From contig NZ_OCNE01000003.1 in NCBI RefSeq assembly GCF_900230195.1, forward strand, positions 124,001 to 188,000: a DNA stretch of 64,000 bases. The letters are read 5' to 3'. Origin of the DNA: Streptomyces zhaozhouensis. Its GTDB lineage: Bacteria; Actinomycetota; Actinomycetes; Streptomycetales; Streptomycetaceae. Below the pieces are notes generated by a model that was given only the letters and a program-made list of their open reading frames with translations, ran no database searches and was not told the DNA's origin. The position numbers and the translations under genes were made by a program. This document shows positions 39,987-49,926 of this stretch, piece by piece (positions within the stretch are counted from its first letter, which is position 1; each line of letters opens with the position of its first letter).

Positions 39987-42518
39987 TCACGCGCCCCGCA
40001 GCGTCGCCCCCGTGCGGGAGATCGCCGTCGCCACGGCCGCCTCGCGGGCCGCGGTGGCCTCCTCGGCCGTCAGCGTCCGGTCGGGGGCGCGGAAGCGCAG
40101 CGCGTAGGCCAGCGACTTCCGTCCGGCGCCCAGCTGTTCGCCGGTGAAGACGTCGAACAGCCGCACGGACTCCAGCAGTTCGCCGGCGCCGGCGCGCAGC
40201 GCACCCTCCACCTCGGCGGCGGGCACCGCGTTGTCCACCACCAGCGCCACGTCCTGGGTGGCCACCGGGAAGGTGGAGATGTCGGGCGCGGCCACCGGGC
40301 CGCCGGAGGCGCCCTTCAGCAGGTCGAGGTGGAGCTCCATCGCGCAGGAGCGCTCCGGGAGCCCCAGCGCCTTCACCACCCGGGGATGCAGCTCGCCCGC
40401 GTGCCCGACCAGCAGGCGCTCGCCCGCCACCCGCATCCGCAGCGCCGCGCAGCGACCGGGGTGCCAGGGGGCGTGCTGGTCGCGTTCCACGATCAGCTCC
40501 ACCCGCGCCTCGCGGGCCACCACCCGGGCGGCCTCGACGGCGTCGGCCCAGGCGGCGGGGCGCTCGCTCCCCCACCAGCCGCCGGGCTCCCTGGCGCCGG
40601 CCAGCACCACGGCCACGGAACGCGGCTGCGGCGGCACCGACGCCCGGAGCGCGGCGATCTCCTCGTCGGTCGGCCGACGCGTGACCGGCGGCCGGATCGC
40701 CGCCGGCTCCAGGCCGGTCGGCCGGAAGACCAGGCCGCTCTCGAAGAGCGCCAGGTCACCGCCGCCCCGCCCGTGGTTGCGGCGCAACGTCTCCAGCAGC
40801 CCCGGCAGCAGCGTGGTGCGCAGCTGCGGCTCCTCCTCGGAGAGCGGGTTGGCCAGCCGCACCGCGCGGCGCCGCGGGTCGTCCTCCGGCAGGCCCAGCG
40901 CGTCCAGCGCCTTCTCGCCCACGAACGGGTAGTTGAGCGTCTCGACATAGCCGGCGCCGGCCAGCGCGCGGCCCACCCGGCGGCGCAGCCGCTGCCCCTC
41001 GGTCAGGCCGCGCCCGGCCGGGGGCCTGGGCAGCGTGGAGGGCAGCGACTCGTAGCCCTCCAGCCGCAGCACCTCCTCGGCCAGGTCGTTCGGCTCCGTC
41101 AGGTCGGGACGCCAGGTCGGCGCCGTGACGTCCAGGATGTCGGAGCCGTCGACCGCGCAGCCGACCTCCTGGAGCCGGCGGACCACGACCTCCCGGCCGT
41201 AGGTCACGCCCGCCACCCGGTCGGGGTGGTCGGCGCGCATCTCGACGGTGGCCGGCGGGGCCGGCGTCCCGACGTCGGTGACGCCCTCGCCCGCCGTGCC
41301 GCCGGCGAGCAACACCAGCAGGTCCACGGCGCGTTGCGCGGCGGCGCCGGCCGCCGCCGGGTCCACGCCCCGCTCGAAGCGGCGCGACGCCTCGCTGCTC
41401 AGCCGGTGGCGGCGGGAGGCCCTCGCGATGGTGACCGCGTCGAAGTGCGCGGCCTCGACCACGATGTCGGTGGTGCCCACCTCGGGCGCCAGCGGGCTGC
41501 GCGGCTCGTGCGGGGCGTCCGCGATCTCGGTGTCCGCGCCGCCCATCACGCCGGCGAGGCCGACGGGCCCCCGGTCGTCGGCGATGACCAGGTCCTCCGG
41601 GTGCAGCTTCCGTTCGACGCCGTCGAGCGTCGTCAGCCGCTCCCCCTCCGCCGCGCGGCGGACCACGATCGTGCCGTTCAGCCGGGCCGCGTCGTAGGCG
41701 TGCAGGGGCTGACCCAGCTCCAGCATCACGTAGTTGGTGATGTCGACGGCCAACGACACCGGCCGCATCCCCGACTTCTGGAGCCGGCGGCGCATCCAGA
41801 TCGGCGACCTGGCGTCGGGCCGCACCCCGGAGACCGTGCGGGCGACGAAGCGGTCGCAGGCCGTCTCGTCCTCGATCCGCACCGGGTGCCCCGGGCCGCC
41901 GGCCGCCGGCACGTCCAGCAGCGCCGGGTCGCGCAGCGGCAGCCCGAACGCGGTGGCCGTCTCCCGCGCGACGCCGCGCATCGACAGGCAGTAGCCGCGG
42001 TCGGTGGTGACCGCGATGTCCAGCACCTCGTCGAGGAGTTCGAGCAGCGTGATGGCGTCCGTGCCCACCTCGTGCTCGGGCGGCAGCACCATGATGCCGT
42101 CGTGGTCCTCGCCGACGCCCAGCTCGCGCGCCGAGCAGATCATGCCCTCGGAGACGTGTCCGTAGGTCTTGCGCGCCGAGATCTTGAACCCGCCGGGCAG
42201 CACCGCGCCCGGCAGGACCACGACGACCTTGTCGCCGACGGCGAAGTTGGTCGCGCCGCAGATGATGTTCTGCGGCTCGCCGGTGCCGTTGGCCTGGCCG
42301 ACGTCGACCTGGCAGTAGCGGATCGGCTTCTTGAACTCGGTCAGCTCCTCGATGGCGAGGACCCGTCCGACCACCAGCGGGCCGGTCAGGTCGGCGCCCA
42401 GGCGCTCGACCAGCTCGACCTCCAGACCGGCGGAGATCAGCCGGGTGGCCACCTCGCGCCCGTCGACCTCGGACGGCAGGTCGACGTACTCCCGGAGCCA
42501 GGAAAGGGGCACGCGCAT
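39987..42518 (-). CDS. pheT: Phenylalanyl-tRNA synthetase beta chain
   Basis: 843-residue partner of PheS in the alpha2-beta2 enzyme that charges tRNA-Phe. Domains in order: EMAP/OB tRNA-binding part (about 40-150), B3/B4 editing region, B5, the core-like region, and the C-terminal ferredoxin-fold anticodon-binding domain ([13 protein letters not shown] through [16 protein letters not shown]). The start ATG overlaps the pheS stop by one base (TGATG), so the chains are translationally coupled. Confidence 0.97.
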   Translation of the reverse strand: MRVPLSWLREYVDLPSEVDGREVATRLISAGLEVELVERLGADLTGPLVVGRVLAIEELTEFKKPIRYCQVDVGQANGTGEPQNIICGATNFAVGDKVVVVLPGAVLPGGFKISARKTYGHVSEGMICSARELGVGEDHDGIMVLPPEHEVGTDAITLLELLDEVLDIAVTTDRGYCLSMRGVARETATAFGLPLRDPALLDVPAAGGPGHPVRIEDETACDRFVARTVSGVRPDARSPIWMRRRLQKSGMRPVSLAVDITNYVMLELGQPLHAYDAARLNGTIVVRRAAEGERLTTLDGVERKLHPEDLVIADDRGPVGLAGVMGGADTEIADAPHEPRSPLAPEVGTTDIVVEAAHFDAVTIARASRRHRLSSEASRRFERGVDPAAAGAAAQRAVDLLVLLAGGTAGEGVTDVGTPAPPATVEMRADHPDRVAGVTYGREVVVRRLQEVGCAVDGSDILDVTAPTWRPDLTEPNDLAEEVLRLEGYESLPSTLPRPPAGRGLTEGQRLRRRVGRALAGAGYVETLNYPFVGEKALDALGLPEDDPRRRAVRLANPLSEEEPQLRTTLLPGLLETLRRNHGRGGGDLALFESGLVFRPTGLEPAAIRPPVTRRPTDEEIAALRASVPPQPRSVAVVLAGAREPGGWWGSERPAAWADAVEAARVVAREARVELIVERDQHAPWHPGRCAALRMRVAGERLLVGHAGELHPRVVKALGLPERSCAMELHLDLLKGASGGPVAAPDISTFPVATQDVALVVDNAVPAAEVEGALRAGAGELLESVRLFDVFTGEQLGAGRKSLAYALRFRAPDRTLTAEEATAAREAAVATAISRTGATLRGA

Positions 42519-43639
42519 CAGATCTCACTCCCGAACGGCCGGGTGAACCGCACGTCACCCTCGATGATGTCCCGCATGTCGGCGACGCCGTGCCGGAACA
42601 TCAGCATCCGCTCGATGCCGAAGCCGAAGGCGAAGCCGCTGTAGCGCTCCGGGTCGATCCCGCAGGCGACGAGCACCCTGGGGTTGACCACGCCGCAGCC
42701 GCCCAGCTCGATCCAGCCCTCGCTGGCACAGGTGCGGCAGGGCCGGTCCGGGTCGCCCACGGACTCGCCGTGGCAGCGGAAGCAGACCATGTCCATCTCG
42801 GCGGAGGGCTCGGTGAACGGGAAGTAGTTGGGCCGCAGCCGGGTCCGCATCTCCGGGCCGAAGAGCGACTGGACCATGTGGTCCAGCGTGCCCTTGAGGT
42901 CGGCCATGGTCAGCCCCTCGTCGACCGCCAGCAGCTCGACCTGCCCGAAGACCGGGGTGTGCGTGGCGTCCAGCTCGTCGCTGCGGTAGGTGCGTCCCGG
43001 GCAGATCACGTAGACGGGCGGCTCGCGGTCCAGCAGCGACCTGATCTGCACCGGCGAGGTGTGGGTGCGCAGCACCAGGCCCGAGTCCGGGCCGCCCCGC
43101 TCGTCGGCGACGAAGAAGGTGTCGTGCGTGGAGCGCGCCGGGTGGTCGGGGTCCAGGTTGAGCGCGTCGAAGTTGAACCACTCCGTCTCCACCTCGGGCC
43201 CCTCGGCCACCTCGTAGCCCATGGCCACGAAGATGTCCTCGATCCGCTCCGAGAGGGTGGTCAACGGGTGCCGGGCGCCGACGGGCGCGCGGTCGTAGGG
43301 GAGGGTGACGTCCACCGCCTCCTCGACCAGCACGCGCTCGTCCCGCTCCGCCTCCAGCACGGCCTGCCGGGCGGCGAGCGCCTTGTTGACCGCGCCTCGC
43401 GCCTGGCCCACGCGCTTGCCGGCGGCGGCCTTGGCCTGCGGCGGCAGCGCGCCGATCTCCCGGTTGGCCAGCGCCAGCGGCGAACGGTCGCCCGTGTGCG
43501 CGATCTTGGCCTCGCGCAGCGCCTCCAGGTCGGCGGCGGCCTCGAACGCGGCGAGCGCCGCGTCCCTGGCCCCGTCGATCTCCTCTGGTTTCAGTGCCTC
43601 GACCTCGACCGGGTCGTACGACTTGTTGGGTGCCGACAT
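42518..43639 (-). CDS. pheS: Phenylalanyl-tRNA synthetase alpha chain
   Basis: 373-residue catalytic chain. An N-terminal coiled coil (about 10-100) binds tRNA; the class II core shows motif 2 ([19 protein letters not shown]) and motif 3 ([13 protein letters not shown]). [15 protein letters not shown] supports the phenylalanine pocket. The start ATG 43639 follows GGGAAGAG. The 138-bp gap upstream, to the histidine kinase stop, should hold the promoter; no T-box or other leader motif was seen. Confidence 0.97.
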   Translation of the reverse strand: MSAPNKSYDPVEVEALKPEEIDGARDAALAAFEAAADLEALREAKIAHTGDRSPLALANREIGALPPQAKAAAGKRVGQARGAVNKALAARQAVLEAERDERVLVEEAVDVTLPYDRAPVGARHPLTTLSERIEDIFVAMGYEVAEGPEVETEWFNFDALNLDPDHPARSTHDTFFVADERGGPDSGLVLRTHTSPVQIRSLLDREPPVYVICPGRTYRSDELDATHTPVFGQVELLAVDEGLTMADLKGTLDHMVQSLFGPEMRTRLRPNYFPFTEPSAEMDMVCFRCHGESVGDPDRPCRTCASEGWIELGGCGVVNPRVLVACGIDPERYSGFAFGFGIERMLMFRHGVADMRDIIEGDVRFTRPFGSEI

Positions 43640-43777
43640 CTCTTCCCGTGCTTCCTGATGGCTTGGGCTCCGCCGCGGCCCCGCGCGGACCCGGGACCCG
43701 AGTCTAAGGGGGGTGTGCGGCGGCCTGGACACGCCTGGGTGGGCCCACGGGGCCGGCCGCGCTGGTCCGGTGGGACG

Positions 43778-44860
43778 TCAGCGGAGAAAGGCCGGGGTGC
43801 CCGCGGGCAGGATAAATCGGAAGCGCGCGCCGCCCCCCGTGGAGCGGCCGACGGTGACCGTGCCCCCGTGCGCCTCGACGATGCCCTTGACGATGTAGAG
43901 CCCGAGGCCGGTGCCGCCGTGCTGGCTGCCGCGCCAGAAACGCGTGAAGACCCGCTGCATGGCGTCCTCGGGGATGCCGGGGCCCTCGTCGCTCACGGTG
44001 ACGGCCGTCCCTTCCTGGCGGGTCCTGGTCGCGGGTGCTCGGTGCACCCCAATGGTGACCCTACCGCTTCCGTGACGCACCGCGTTTTCCAGCAGGTTGA
44101 CCAGAACCTGGTCGATCTTGTCCGGGTCGGCCCAGAGGCTGGGCAGTTCGTCCTGGATGTCCAACAGGAAGCGTTCGGGGTCCAGACCACCGTTGATCAG
44201 CGCGTCCACCCGCCGCCGCACCGCCTCGTCCAGCGCGACGGGCTGCCGGCGGATCTCCAGCCGGCCGGAGTCGATCCGGGAGACGTCAAGCAGCTCCGTG
44301 ATCAGCCGGGTGACCCGGTCCGCGTCGCTGTCGACGGTCTGGAGCATCAGCCGCTTCTGGTCGTCGGTGAACCGCTCCCAGCGCGCCAGCAGCGTCGCCG
44401 TGAAGCCCTTCACCGAGGTCAGCGGCGAGCGCAACTCGTGGGCCACGGTGGCGATCAGCTCCGCGTTCCCCCGCTCGGTACGCTGGCGCGCCTCGGTGCC
44501 GCGCAACGTGACCACCAGCCGCGTCACCTCCCCCGAGGGCCGGTCCCTGACGTAGCGCGCGGAGACCAGCACCTCCCGCGCGCCGGGCAGTAAGAGGTTC
44601 CGCTCCGGCTGACCGGTGCGGGTCGCCAGCCCGCCGTACGGGTCGGTGAGCCGCCACCAGGGCCTGCCGTCCGGGTCCTCCAGCGGCAGCGCCCGCTCGA
44701 TCGGCAGCCCCACCGCCTGGGCCGCCGGCGTCCCGGTCAGCCGGGCCGCCGCGACGTTGCAACACACCACCACCCCCCGGTGGTCGGCGATCACCAGCCC
44801 GTCGGGCAGGTCGTCGGGGTGCACCCGCGCGGGCTCCCCGGCACCGACCGCTCTCTCCAT
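43778..44860 (-). CDS. Soluble PAS-domain sensor histidine kinase
   Basis: 360 residues with no membrane span. Residues about 15-115 form a PAS domain (LVIADHRGVVVCCNVAAARLTG). The phospho-acceptor is His141 in VAHELRSPLTSVKG. The N-box LVNLLENAVRHG, G1 DEGPGIPE and G2 GGTGLGLYIVKGIVEAHGG complete the ATPase, so it appears active. There is no response regulator next to it. The start ATG 44860 was preferred over 44935 because it sits behind a GAGAGGGGCGAGGGG stretch. Its signal is unknown; PAS with two Cys (VVCCN) could suit redox or ligand sensing. Confidence 0.88.
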   Translation of the reverse strand: MERAVGAGEPARVHPDDLPDGLVIADHRGVVVCCNVAAARLTGTPAAQAVGLPIERALPLEDPDGRPWWRLTDPYGGLATRTGQPERNLLLPGAREVLVSARYVRDRPSGEVTRLVVTLRGTEARQRTERGNAELIATVAHELRSPLTSVKGFTATLLARWERFTDDQKRLMLQTVDSDADRVTRLITELLDVSRIDSGRLEIRRQPVALDEAVRRRVDALINGGLDPERFLLDIQDELPSLWADPDKIDQVLVNLLENAVRHGSGRVTIGVHRAPATRTRQEGTAVTVSDEGPGIPEDAMQRVFTRFWRGSQHGGTGLGLYIVKGIVEAHGGTVTVGRSTGGGARFRFILPAGTPAFLR

Positions 44861-45007
44861 CCCCTCGCCCCTCTCCCAGTGGTTCGCACCGAGCACACCC
44901 AACCCACCCCGAAACGGGGTCGATTGAACAGGCAATCATCCCGCGTGGACCCCCGCCAGAGCACCTGCCGCGGCGACAGCCCTCGGGGGCGAACGTTGTG
45001 GGAGGCG

Positions 45008-45856
45008 TCAGGGACGACGGCCGCCGGGGCGCCGCTGGGCCCGCGCCGACGCGTAGAGGCAGACGGCGGCCGCGGTCGCCAGGTTCAGGCTCTCCGCCGC
45101 GCCGTGGATCGGCACCCGCACCACCGCGTCGGCCAGCCGCGTCGTCTCCTCGGGCAGTCCCCACGCCTCGTTGCCGAATATCCAGGCGGTGGGGCCGCCC
45201 ATGGTCCCCTCGTCCAGCTCGTCGTCCAGATCGCGCGCGCCCCCGCCGTCGGCGGCCAGCACCCGCACCCCGGCGCCGCGCAGGCCGGTGACCGCCTCGG
45301 CCACCGGAACGCCGACGGCCACCGGCAGATGGAACAGGCTGCCGACGGAGGCACGCACCGCCTTCGGGTTGTACAGGTCGACCGACGCGTCGGTCAGCAC
45401 CACCGCGTCGGCGCCGGCGGCGTCGGCACAGCGCAGGACCGTTCCGGCGTTCCCCGGGTCCCGGACGTGCGCCAGCACCGCGACCAGCCGGGGCCCCGCG
45501 GCGAGCACCTCGGCGAACGGACGGTCCAGGAAGGCGCAGACCCCCACGAGCCCCTGCGGGGTCACCGTCTGCGAGATCGACGCGACGACCTCCGGGTCGG
45601 CCCGGTGGACCCGGGCGCCGGCGGCCTCGGCCGCCTCGACCACCTCGGCGTAGCGCTCGGCCGCCTCCGGGCTGACGAACAGCTCCCGCAGCGTCGCCTC
45701 GCCGGCACCCGAGCGGTGCGCCACCGCCTCCCTGACCGCCTGCGGCCCCTCCGCCAAAAAGCGCCGCTCGCGCCCCCGCAGGCTGCGCCGCGCCAGCCGG
45801 CGGGCGGCGGCCACGCGGGGGGAACGCGCTGAGGTCAGCTGGGTGCCAGGGGCCAT
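45008..45856 (-). CDS. SpoU/TrmH family RNA 2'-O-methyltransferase
   Basis: 282-residue SAM-dependent enzyme of the SPOUT class. Motif 1 reads RDPGNAGTVLRCADAAGA, motif 2 IFGNEAWGLP and motif 3 PIHGAAESLNLATAA, forming the trefoil knot. An N-terminal substrate-binding L30e-like part covers about residues 20-110. It acts on 23S rRNA or tRNA; the exact position cannot be told. It lies downstream of rplT after a strong hairpin and 140 bp. Confidence 0.92.
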   Translation of the reverse strand: MAPGTQLTSARSPRVAAARRLARRSLRGRERRFLAEGPQAVREAVAHRSGAGEATLRELFVSPEAAERYAEVVEAAEAAGARVHRADPEVVASISQTVTPQGLVGVCAFLDRPFAEVLAAGPRLVAVLAHVRDPGNAGTVLRCADAAGADAVVLTDASVDLYNPKAVRASVGSLFHLPVAVGVPVAEAVTGLRGAGVRVLAADGGGARDLDDELDEGTMGGPTAWIFGNEAWGLPEETTRLADAVVRVPIHGAAESLNLATAAAVCLYASARAQRRPGGRRP

Positions 45857-45949
45857 GAACGGCGGACTCGCTTCGGTACGACGGCGGTGGAACGGCGGTG
45901 GAGAAGCCTCCCCCACCCGTGCGGGACCGGCCGGCACGGGGGAAGCGAC

Positions 45950-45979
45950 GGACCCGCAGGCCAGGGAACCTGCGGGTCC
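45950..45979 (-). terminator. Terminator of infC-rpmI-rplT
   Basis: Perfect 11-bp stem GGACCCGCAGG / CCTGCGGGTCC around an 8-base loop, 17 bp beyond the rplT stop. Confidence 0.8.
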
Positions 45980-45996
45980 GGGAAGAGCGGAGTCGC

Positions 45997-46380
45997 TCAG
46001 GCGGCCTTGGGCGCGTTGACGTCGCTCGGCAGGGCCTTCTGGGCGGTCTCGACCAGCGCCGCGAAGGCGGACGGGTCGTTGACGGCCAGCTCGGCGAGCA
46101 TCTTGCGGTCCACCTCGATCTCAGCGGCCTTCAGGCCCTGGATGAAGCGGTTGTAGGTGACGCCGTTGGCGCGGGCGGCGGCGTTGATCCGCTGGATCCA
46201 CAGCTGCCGGAAGTCGCCCTTGCGCTTCTTGCGGTCGTTGTAGTTGTAGACGAGGGAGTGGGTGACCTGCTCCTTCGCCTTGCGGTACAGCCGCGAGCGC
46301 TGGCCGCGGTAGCCGCTGGCCTGTTCGAGGATCGCCCTGCGCTTCTTGTGGGCGTTGACTGCCCGCTTGACGCGTGCCAC
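45997..46380 (-). CDS. rplT: 50S ribosomal protein L20
   Basis: 127-residue 23S rRNA-binding protein needed early in large-subunit assembly. Family hallmarks are [17 protein letters not shown] and [13 protein letters not shown]. It is third in infC-rpmI-rplT, with 110 bp and a long hairpin between it and rpmI. In other bacteria L20 represses this operon by binding its own message; here a hairpin at 46445-46492 could be a target, but this is inference. Confidence 0.98.
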   Translation of the reverse strand: MARVKRAVNAHKKRRAILEQASGYRGQRSRLYRKAKEQVTHSLVYNYNDRKKRKGDFRQLWIQRINAAARANGVTYNRFIQGLKAAEIEVDRKMLAELAVNDPSAFAALVETAQKALPSDVNAPKAA

Positions 46381-46444
46381 GTGTGTACTCCTTGTAGCGG
46401 GGCCGTGGAAAGGTCACACGGCCCGGAACGGATGGGTCCCGGTC

Positions 46445-46492
46445 GATCCGCCGACCGCCTCCGCCCGACGGGGCGGGCGGTCGGCGCGGATC
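46445..46492 (-). promoter_or_regulatory. Hairpin spanning the rpmI stop, ahead of rplT
   Basis: Arms 46445-46459 and 46476-46492 pair over 15 bp with a 2-base bulge; the hairpin includes the rpmI stop codon. Inside a constitutive ribosomal operon it may set the rpmI/rplT ratio or act as an L20 binding site. Confidence 0.5.
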
Positions 46493-46685
46493 ACTTGCCG
46501 AGAAGCTTCTTGATCCTCTTGGCGTCGGCCGGAGCGGTCTCCGTGGTGCCGGCCAGGCGGCGGGTCAGGGTGGAGGGCTTGTGCTCCAGGTAGTGACGGC
46601 GACCGGCGCGCTGGCGCATCACCTTGCCCGAGCCACTGACCTTGAACCGCTTGCCGGTACCGGTGTGCGTCTTGTTCTTCGGCAT
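46491..46685 (-). CDS. rpmI: 50S ribosomal protein L35
   Basis: 64-residue basic ribosomal protein; [20 protein letters not shown] and [10 protein letters not shown] are typical. It is second in infC-rpmI-rplT, 58 bp after infC, with GAGGAGAG as a ribosome site. Length is normal. Confidence 0.98.
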   Translation of the reverse strand: MPKNKTHTGTGKRFKVSGSGKVMRQRAGRRHYLEHKPSTLTRRLAGTTETAPADAKRIKKLLGK

Positions 46686-46743
46686 GATCGCCGTACTCTC
46701 CTCGTTCTTCTGTCCAGTGAACCCGCGGGGAAGGCGGCCCGTG

Positions 46744-47334
46744 TCAGGCCGTCGTCTTCCCCTTCTGGCGTTCGGCCTTGCGGGCGGCCTGGGCCTCACG
46801 CGCCTCGGCCATCGCCTCGGTCTTCTTCTTGTGCGGACCGAGAACCATGATCATGTTTCGGCCGTCCTGCTTGGGGTTGGACTCGACAAAGCCCAGATCC
46901 TGGACGTCCTCGGCGAGCCGCTGGAGCAGTCGGAAGCCCAGCTCGGGGCGGGACTGCTCACGGCCGCGGAACATGATCGTGATCTTGACCTTGTCCCCCT
47001 GCTTGAGGAACCGGACGACATGACCCTTCTTGGTGTCATAGTCGTGCGGATCGATCTTCGGCCGGAGCTTCATCTCCTTGATGACCGTGTGCGCCTGGTT
47101 CTTGCGCGCCTCACGGGCCTTCATGGCCGACTCGTACTTGAACTTTCCGTAGTCCATGAGCTTGCAGACCGGCGGGCGGGCGTTGGCCGCCACCTCGACC
47201 AGGTCCAGGTCGTACTCCTGGGCAAGCTCCAGGGCCTTGGCAAGCGGCACGATGCCGACCTGCTCGCCACTGGGACCGACGAGTCGCACCTCGGGGACGC
47301 GAATCCGGTCGTTGATACGGGGCTCGGCGCTGAT
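46744..47334 (-). CDS. infC: Translation initiation factor IF-3 (probable AUC start)
   Basis: 196-residue factor that binds the 30S subunit and checks start codons. The N-terminal domain begins [19 protein letters not shown] and the C-terminal domain includes [31 protein letters not shown] and [17 protein letters not shown] lies four bases before an ATC codon at 47334, whereas the only in-frame GTG (47358) has that ribosome site inside its coding part. I therefore choose AUC. Rare AUU/AUC starts in infC are known from other bacteria and let IF-3 repress its own translation. A terminator hairpin lies in the leader. Confidence 0.92.
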   Translation of the reverse strand: MSAEPRINDRIRVPEVRLVGPSGEQVGIVPLAKALELAQEYDLDLVEVAANARPPVCKLMDYGKFKYESAMKAREARKNQAHTVIKEMKLRPKIDPHDYDTKKGHVVRFLKQGDKVKITIMFRGREQSRPELGFRLLQRLAEDVQDLGFVESNPKQDGRNMIMVLGPHKKKTEAMAEAREAQAARKAERQKGKTTA

Positions 47335-47416
47335 GGGGCCTCCTCGGTTGCGCCGCACGGATGCCTGGCGGACAGCCGTGCCGGATAGATCGTGTGACCG
47401 CCGGGCATCCGGGGCA

Positions 47417-47450
47417 ACAAAAAACGCCCCGACCGGCACACAGGCGGGGC
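47417..47450 (-). terminator. Intrinsic terminator (probable attenuator) in the infC leader
   Basis: On the infC strand, GCCCCG (47450-47445) pairs with CGGGGC (47431-47426), followed by a run of six T. It lies about 85-115 bases before the infC start and after the likely promoter, so transcription must read through it. This is the layout of an attenuator. A U-run is rare in this GC-rich genome. Confidence 0.75.
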
Positions 47451-47596
47451 TCCGAAACACAGACCGGGAGCACCCACACGGCGTGACCGTGAGGCGCTGC
47501 CTGACCAGAGACCTCCCGGCCCGAGGGCCAGTAAGGTGGGAGCGCGGAGCCTCCACTTGCGGGCCGTACACACAGGTGTCCGGCCGGTCACGCTCC

Positions 47597-47602
47597 AGAA
47601 TA
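47597..47602 (-). promoter_or_regulatory. Likely infC -10 element
   Basis: TATTCT on the minus strand, in a short A/T-richer patch, with a weak TTCGCG 17 bp upstream. It would give a leader of about 255 bases before infC, containing stems near 47520-47550 and the terminator. Confidence 0.4.
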
Positions 47603-47674
47603 CACCAGCTCGGGCACCGCGCGAACCGGACCGCCGGTCGGGGTGCGCGGGCGCCGGGGCCTAGGGTGGTCGCC

Positions 47675-48046
47675 ATGAGCGACGAAGCGGCCGTGGCCGG
47701 CCAGGAGCCGAGCCCGCAGGTGGCGGACCTTACCCGGGACATCGCCGAGGTGCCGGCGGTCGAGGTGATCACCACGGTGGCGGTGCACCTGATGAGCTCG
47801 GCCGCGGTCAACCTGGGCCTGGCCGAGGACGGCGAGGGCCACAAGGACCTGGACGAGGCCAGGAAGCTGATCACCGCGCTGGCCGGCCTGGTCACCGCCA
47901 GCGCCACCGAGGTCGGCTCGTACCACGCGGCGCCGCTGCGGGACGGCCTGAAGTCGCTCCAGCTCGCCTTCCGCGAGGCCTCCGCCGTCCCGGACGAGCC
48001 CGGCCAGGGCCCCGGCGAGAAGTACACCGGCCCGGTCTTCGGCTGA
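47675..48046 (+). CDS. DUF1844 family protein
   Basis: 123 residues. The helical core ([23 protein letters not shown] then [16 protein letters not shown]) is the DUF1844 pattern. It has no signal or membrane span and its function is unknown. It is divergent from infC, a conserved position in relatives that suggests a translation- or growth-linked role, but nothing in the sequence proves it. The ATG 47675 was chosen because the upstream frame overlaps infC leader DNA. Confidence 0.85.
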   Translation: MSDEAAVAGQEPSPQVADLTRDIAEVPAVEVITTVAVHLMSSAAVNLGLAEDGEGHKDLDEARKLITALAGLVTASATEVGSYHAAPLRDGLKSLQLAFREASAVPDEPGQGPGEKYTGPVFG

Positions 48047-48054
48047 TCCCCTCC

Positions 48055-48082
48055 GGCCGCGCCGTCCCGCCGGGACGCGGCC
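48055..48082. terminator. Hairpin between DUF1844 and aquaporin genes
   Basis: GGCCGC and GTCCC pair with GGGAC and GCGGCC, with a 3-base bulge. It lies between convergent genes. Confidence 0.4.
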
Positions 48083-48113
48083 CGGCCCCTCACGGCCGGC
48101 ACCGCGCGAGGCG

Positions 48114-48929
48114 TCAGGAACGGCCGGCGGCGCCCGCCTTCCCCCGGCCGTTCCCGTTCTTCCGGGAGAGGAACGGGATGTCGGAGAACCAACCGTGCGG
48201 CTCCTCGTGGGTGAGGCGGTGCGCCAGCACCGCGATGGCCGCGCCGACCAGCGGCGCCAGGACGAAGAGCCAGAGCTGGATCAGCGCGTCGCCGCCGGCG
48301 AAGATCGCCGGGCCGATGCTGCGCGCCGGGTTGACCGAGGCGCCGGTGAGCGGGATGCCCACCAGGGAGACGGCGGCGAGCGTGAGGCCGATCGGCAGGC
48401 CGTCGAGGCTGCCCAGCGTCACCCGGCGGGCGACCGAGAGATAGACGAAGACCAGCAGCGCCGTCAGCATCACCTCGGTGACGAAGGAGCCGGCGATGGA
48501 GAGGCCGACCGCCGAACGGTGGCCGTAGCCGTTGCTGCCGAACGCCTCGCCCGTCTTCAGTCCCGGCACCTGGTGCGCCACGAGGAAGAGCAGCGCGGAG
48601 CCGACGAGCGCGCCGGCCAGCTGCGCCAGCCAGTACCAGCCGGCCGCGCGCGGCGACATCCGGCCGGCCAGCAACATGCCGAGGGTGACGGCGGGGTTGA
48701 AGTGGGCGCCGGAGGTCGGCCCCAGCGCGTAGACGAGCCCCAGCAGGGCGAAGCCGAAGGTCAGCGCGATGCCCAGGGAGCCGATGAACTCCCCGGCGAG
48801 GACGGCCGAACCGACGGCGAAGAAGACCAGGACCAGCGTTCCGAAGGCCTCGGCGGCCAGTGCCCTGGGGTCGTGCTCCCCGACGCCTCCGGCGGAGGCA
48901 TCGGCAGAGGTGGAGGTCTCGGCGGACAT
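48114..48929 (-). CDS. MIP family aquaporin
   Basis: 271 residues with six spans and both pore-lining NPA motifs: [12 protein letters not shown] (near 82) and [12 protein letters not shown] (near 198). HFNPA and the following NPARS context fit a water-selective aquaporin more than a glycerol channel. An Asp/Ser-rich cytoplasmic N-terminus and a basic, Gly-rich C-tail flank the pore. It is a single gene with no linked glycerol genes. Confidence 0.92.
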   Translation of the reverse strand: MSAETSTSADASAGGVGEHDPRALAAEAFGTLVLVFFAVGSAVLAGEFIGSLGIALTFGFALLGLVYALGPTSGAHFNPAVTLGMLLAGRMSPRAAGWYWLAQLAGALVGSALLFLVAHQVPGLKTGEAFGSNGYGHRSAVGLSIAGSFVTEVMLTALLVFVYLSVARRVTLGSLDGLPIGLTLAAVSLVGIPLTGASVNPARSIGPAIFAGGDALIQLWLFVLAPLVGAAIAVLAHRLTHEEPHGWFSDIPFLSRKNGNGRGKAGAAGRS

Positions 48930-49034
48930 GGACGCCTCCCGTGCCTAGCGGATCTGCTGGCAGTCTTGGCGACCCCACGCCGCGTCGCACTCCCGGCCGC
49001 GCCGTCCGGGTGACGCCGCGCCCGCCGGGCGGCG

Positions 49035-49763
49035 TCAGCGCCGGTAGTCGGGCTCCCCCGGCAGGGCGGTGCCCGGCGGCAGCACGGCGAGGCTGAGGCC
49101 GCGCACGAGGTGGAGGCGGAGCGTGGGGTGTGCCGCGAGGGCGGCGACCAGCGGGCGCGCCACGGCGGCCGGGTCCGCCTCGGCGTCCAGCAGCACGGCC
49201 AGCGTGCCGTCCGCCTCGCCGCCGGCGACCAGCCGGGCGGCGGCGACGGCCGGCTGGGCGGCCAGCACCTCGCGCACCGCGGCCAGCACCTCCGGGTGCT
49301 CGGCCGGCGGCCCGCCGCCGGCGAGGGCGCGCAGCGCCGGGCCGACGACCTCGAAGGTGACGGGGCCCGCGACGTCGAGCACCAGGGCGCCGGCGCCCTC
49401 CTGCACGGCGGCCGCCAGCGCCTGGGACGCGGTGACCGGCACGGGGCGCGCCTCGGGCTGCCAGCGGGCGAGCGTCTCCAGGGCGGTGAAGACGGGCAGG
49501 GCGCGACGGCCCCCGGGCAGCTCCAGCGTGAGCAACGCCATCTCGCTGCTCTTCTCCCGGCGCCGCCCGGCCTCGTCGGTCTCCTCCTCGCCGAGGACCG
49601 CGACCACCCCGGCCAGCAGCCGCGCCCGCGCCAGCGCCCCCACGACGGCCTCGGCGCCCGGCGCCGGGTCGGCCGCCCACGCGTCGAGGGCGGCGCGCAG
49701 CGCGGGATCCGCGGTGCCGTCGTCGTCGGCGAACGCGGGCCTCGGGATGTTCTTCAGCGCCAT
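49035..49763 (-). CDS. SseB family protein
   Basis: 242 residues. The centre (about 45-145: [58 protein letters not shown]) is the SseB N-terminal domain, common in actinobacteria and of unknown cytosolic function. A second, C-terminal alpha/beta part ends in [15 protein letters not shown]. The start ATG 49763 marks the conserved [19 protein letters not shown]; longer frames lack support. It is not in an obvious operon. Confidence 0.85.
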   Translation of the reverse strand: MALKNIPRPAFADDDGTADPALRAALDAWAADPAPGAEAVVGALARARLLAGVVAVLGEEETDEAGRRREKSSEMALLTLELPGGRRALPVFTALETLARWQPEARPVPVTASQALAAAVQEGAGALVLDVAGPVTFEVVGPALRALAGGGPPAEHPEVLAAVREVLAAQPAVAAARLVAGGEADGTLAVLLDAEADPAAVARPLVAALAAHPTLRLHLVRGLSLAVLPPGTALPGEPDYRR

Positions 49764-49926
49764 CCGTAGAGGGTATCCAGCGCGTGGGACACCCCCTCCG
49801 GCGGGTGAGGCGGCGCCTTCGGTGGGCGACGGGAGCGGAGGACCACGTTCCTCCTCACGCACTGTTACCCGTTTTTCACACATTCGCCGATGACTCGTGC
49901 GAATGTGCGGGTTACCGTTCAGGACT

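Noticed and set aside
46744..49680. A 978-codon frame that continues far upstream of infC
   Set aside because: Only the last part is IF-3; the upstream part runs antisense to aquaporin and through the infC leader, and the ribosome site fixes the start near 47334.
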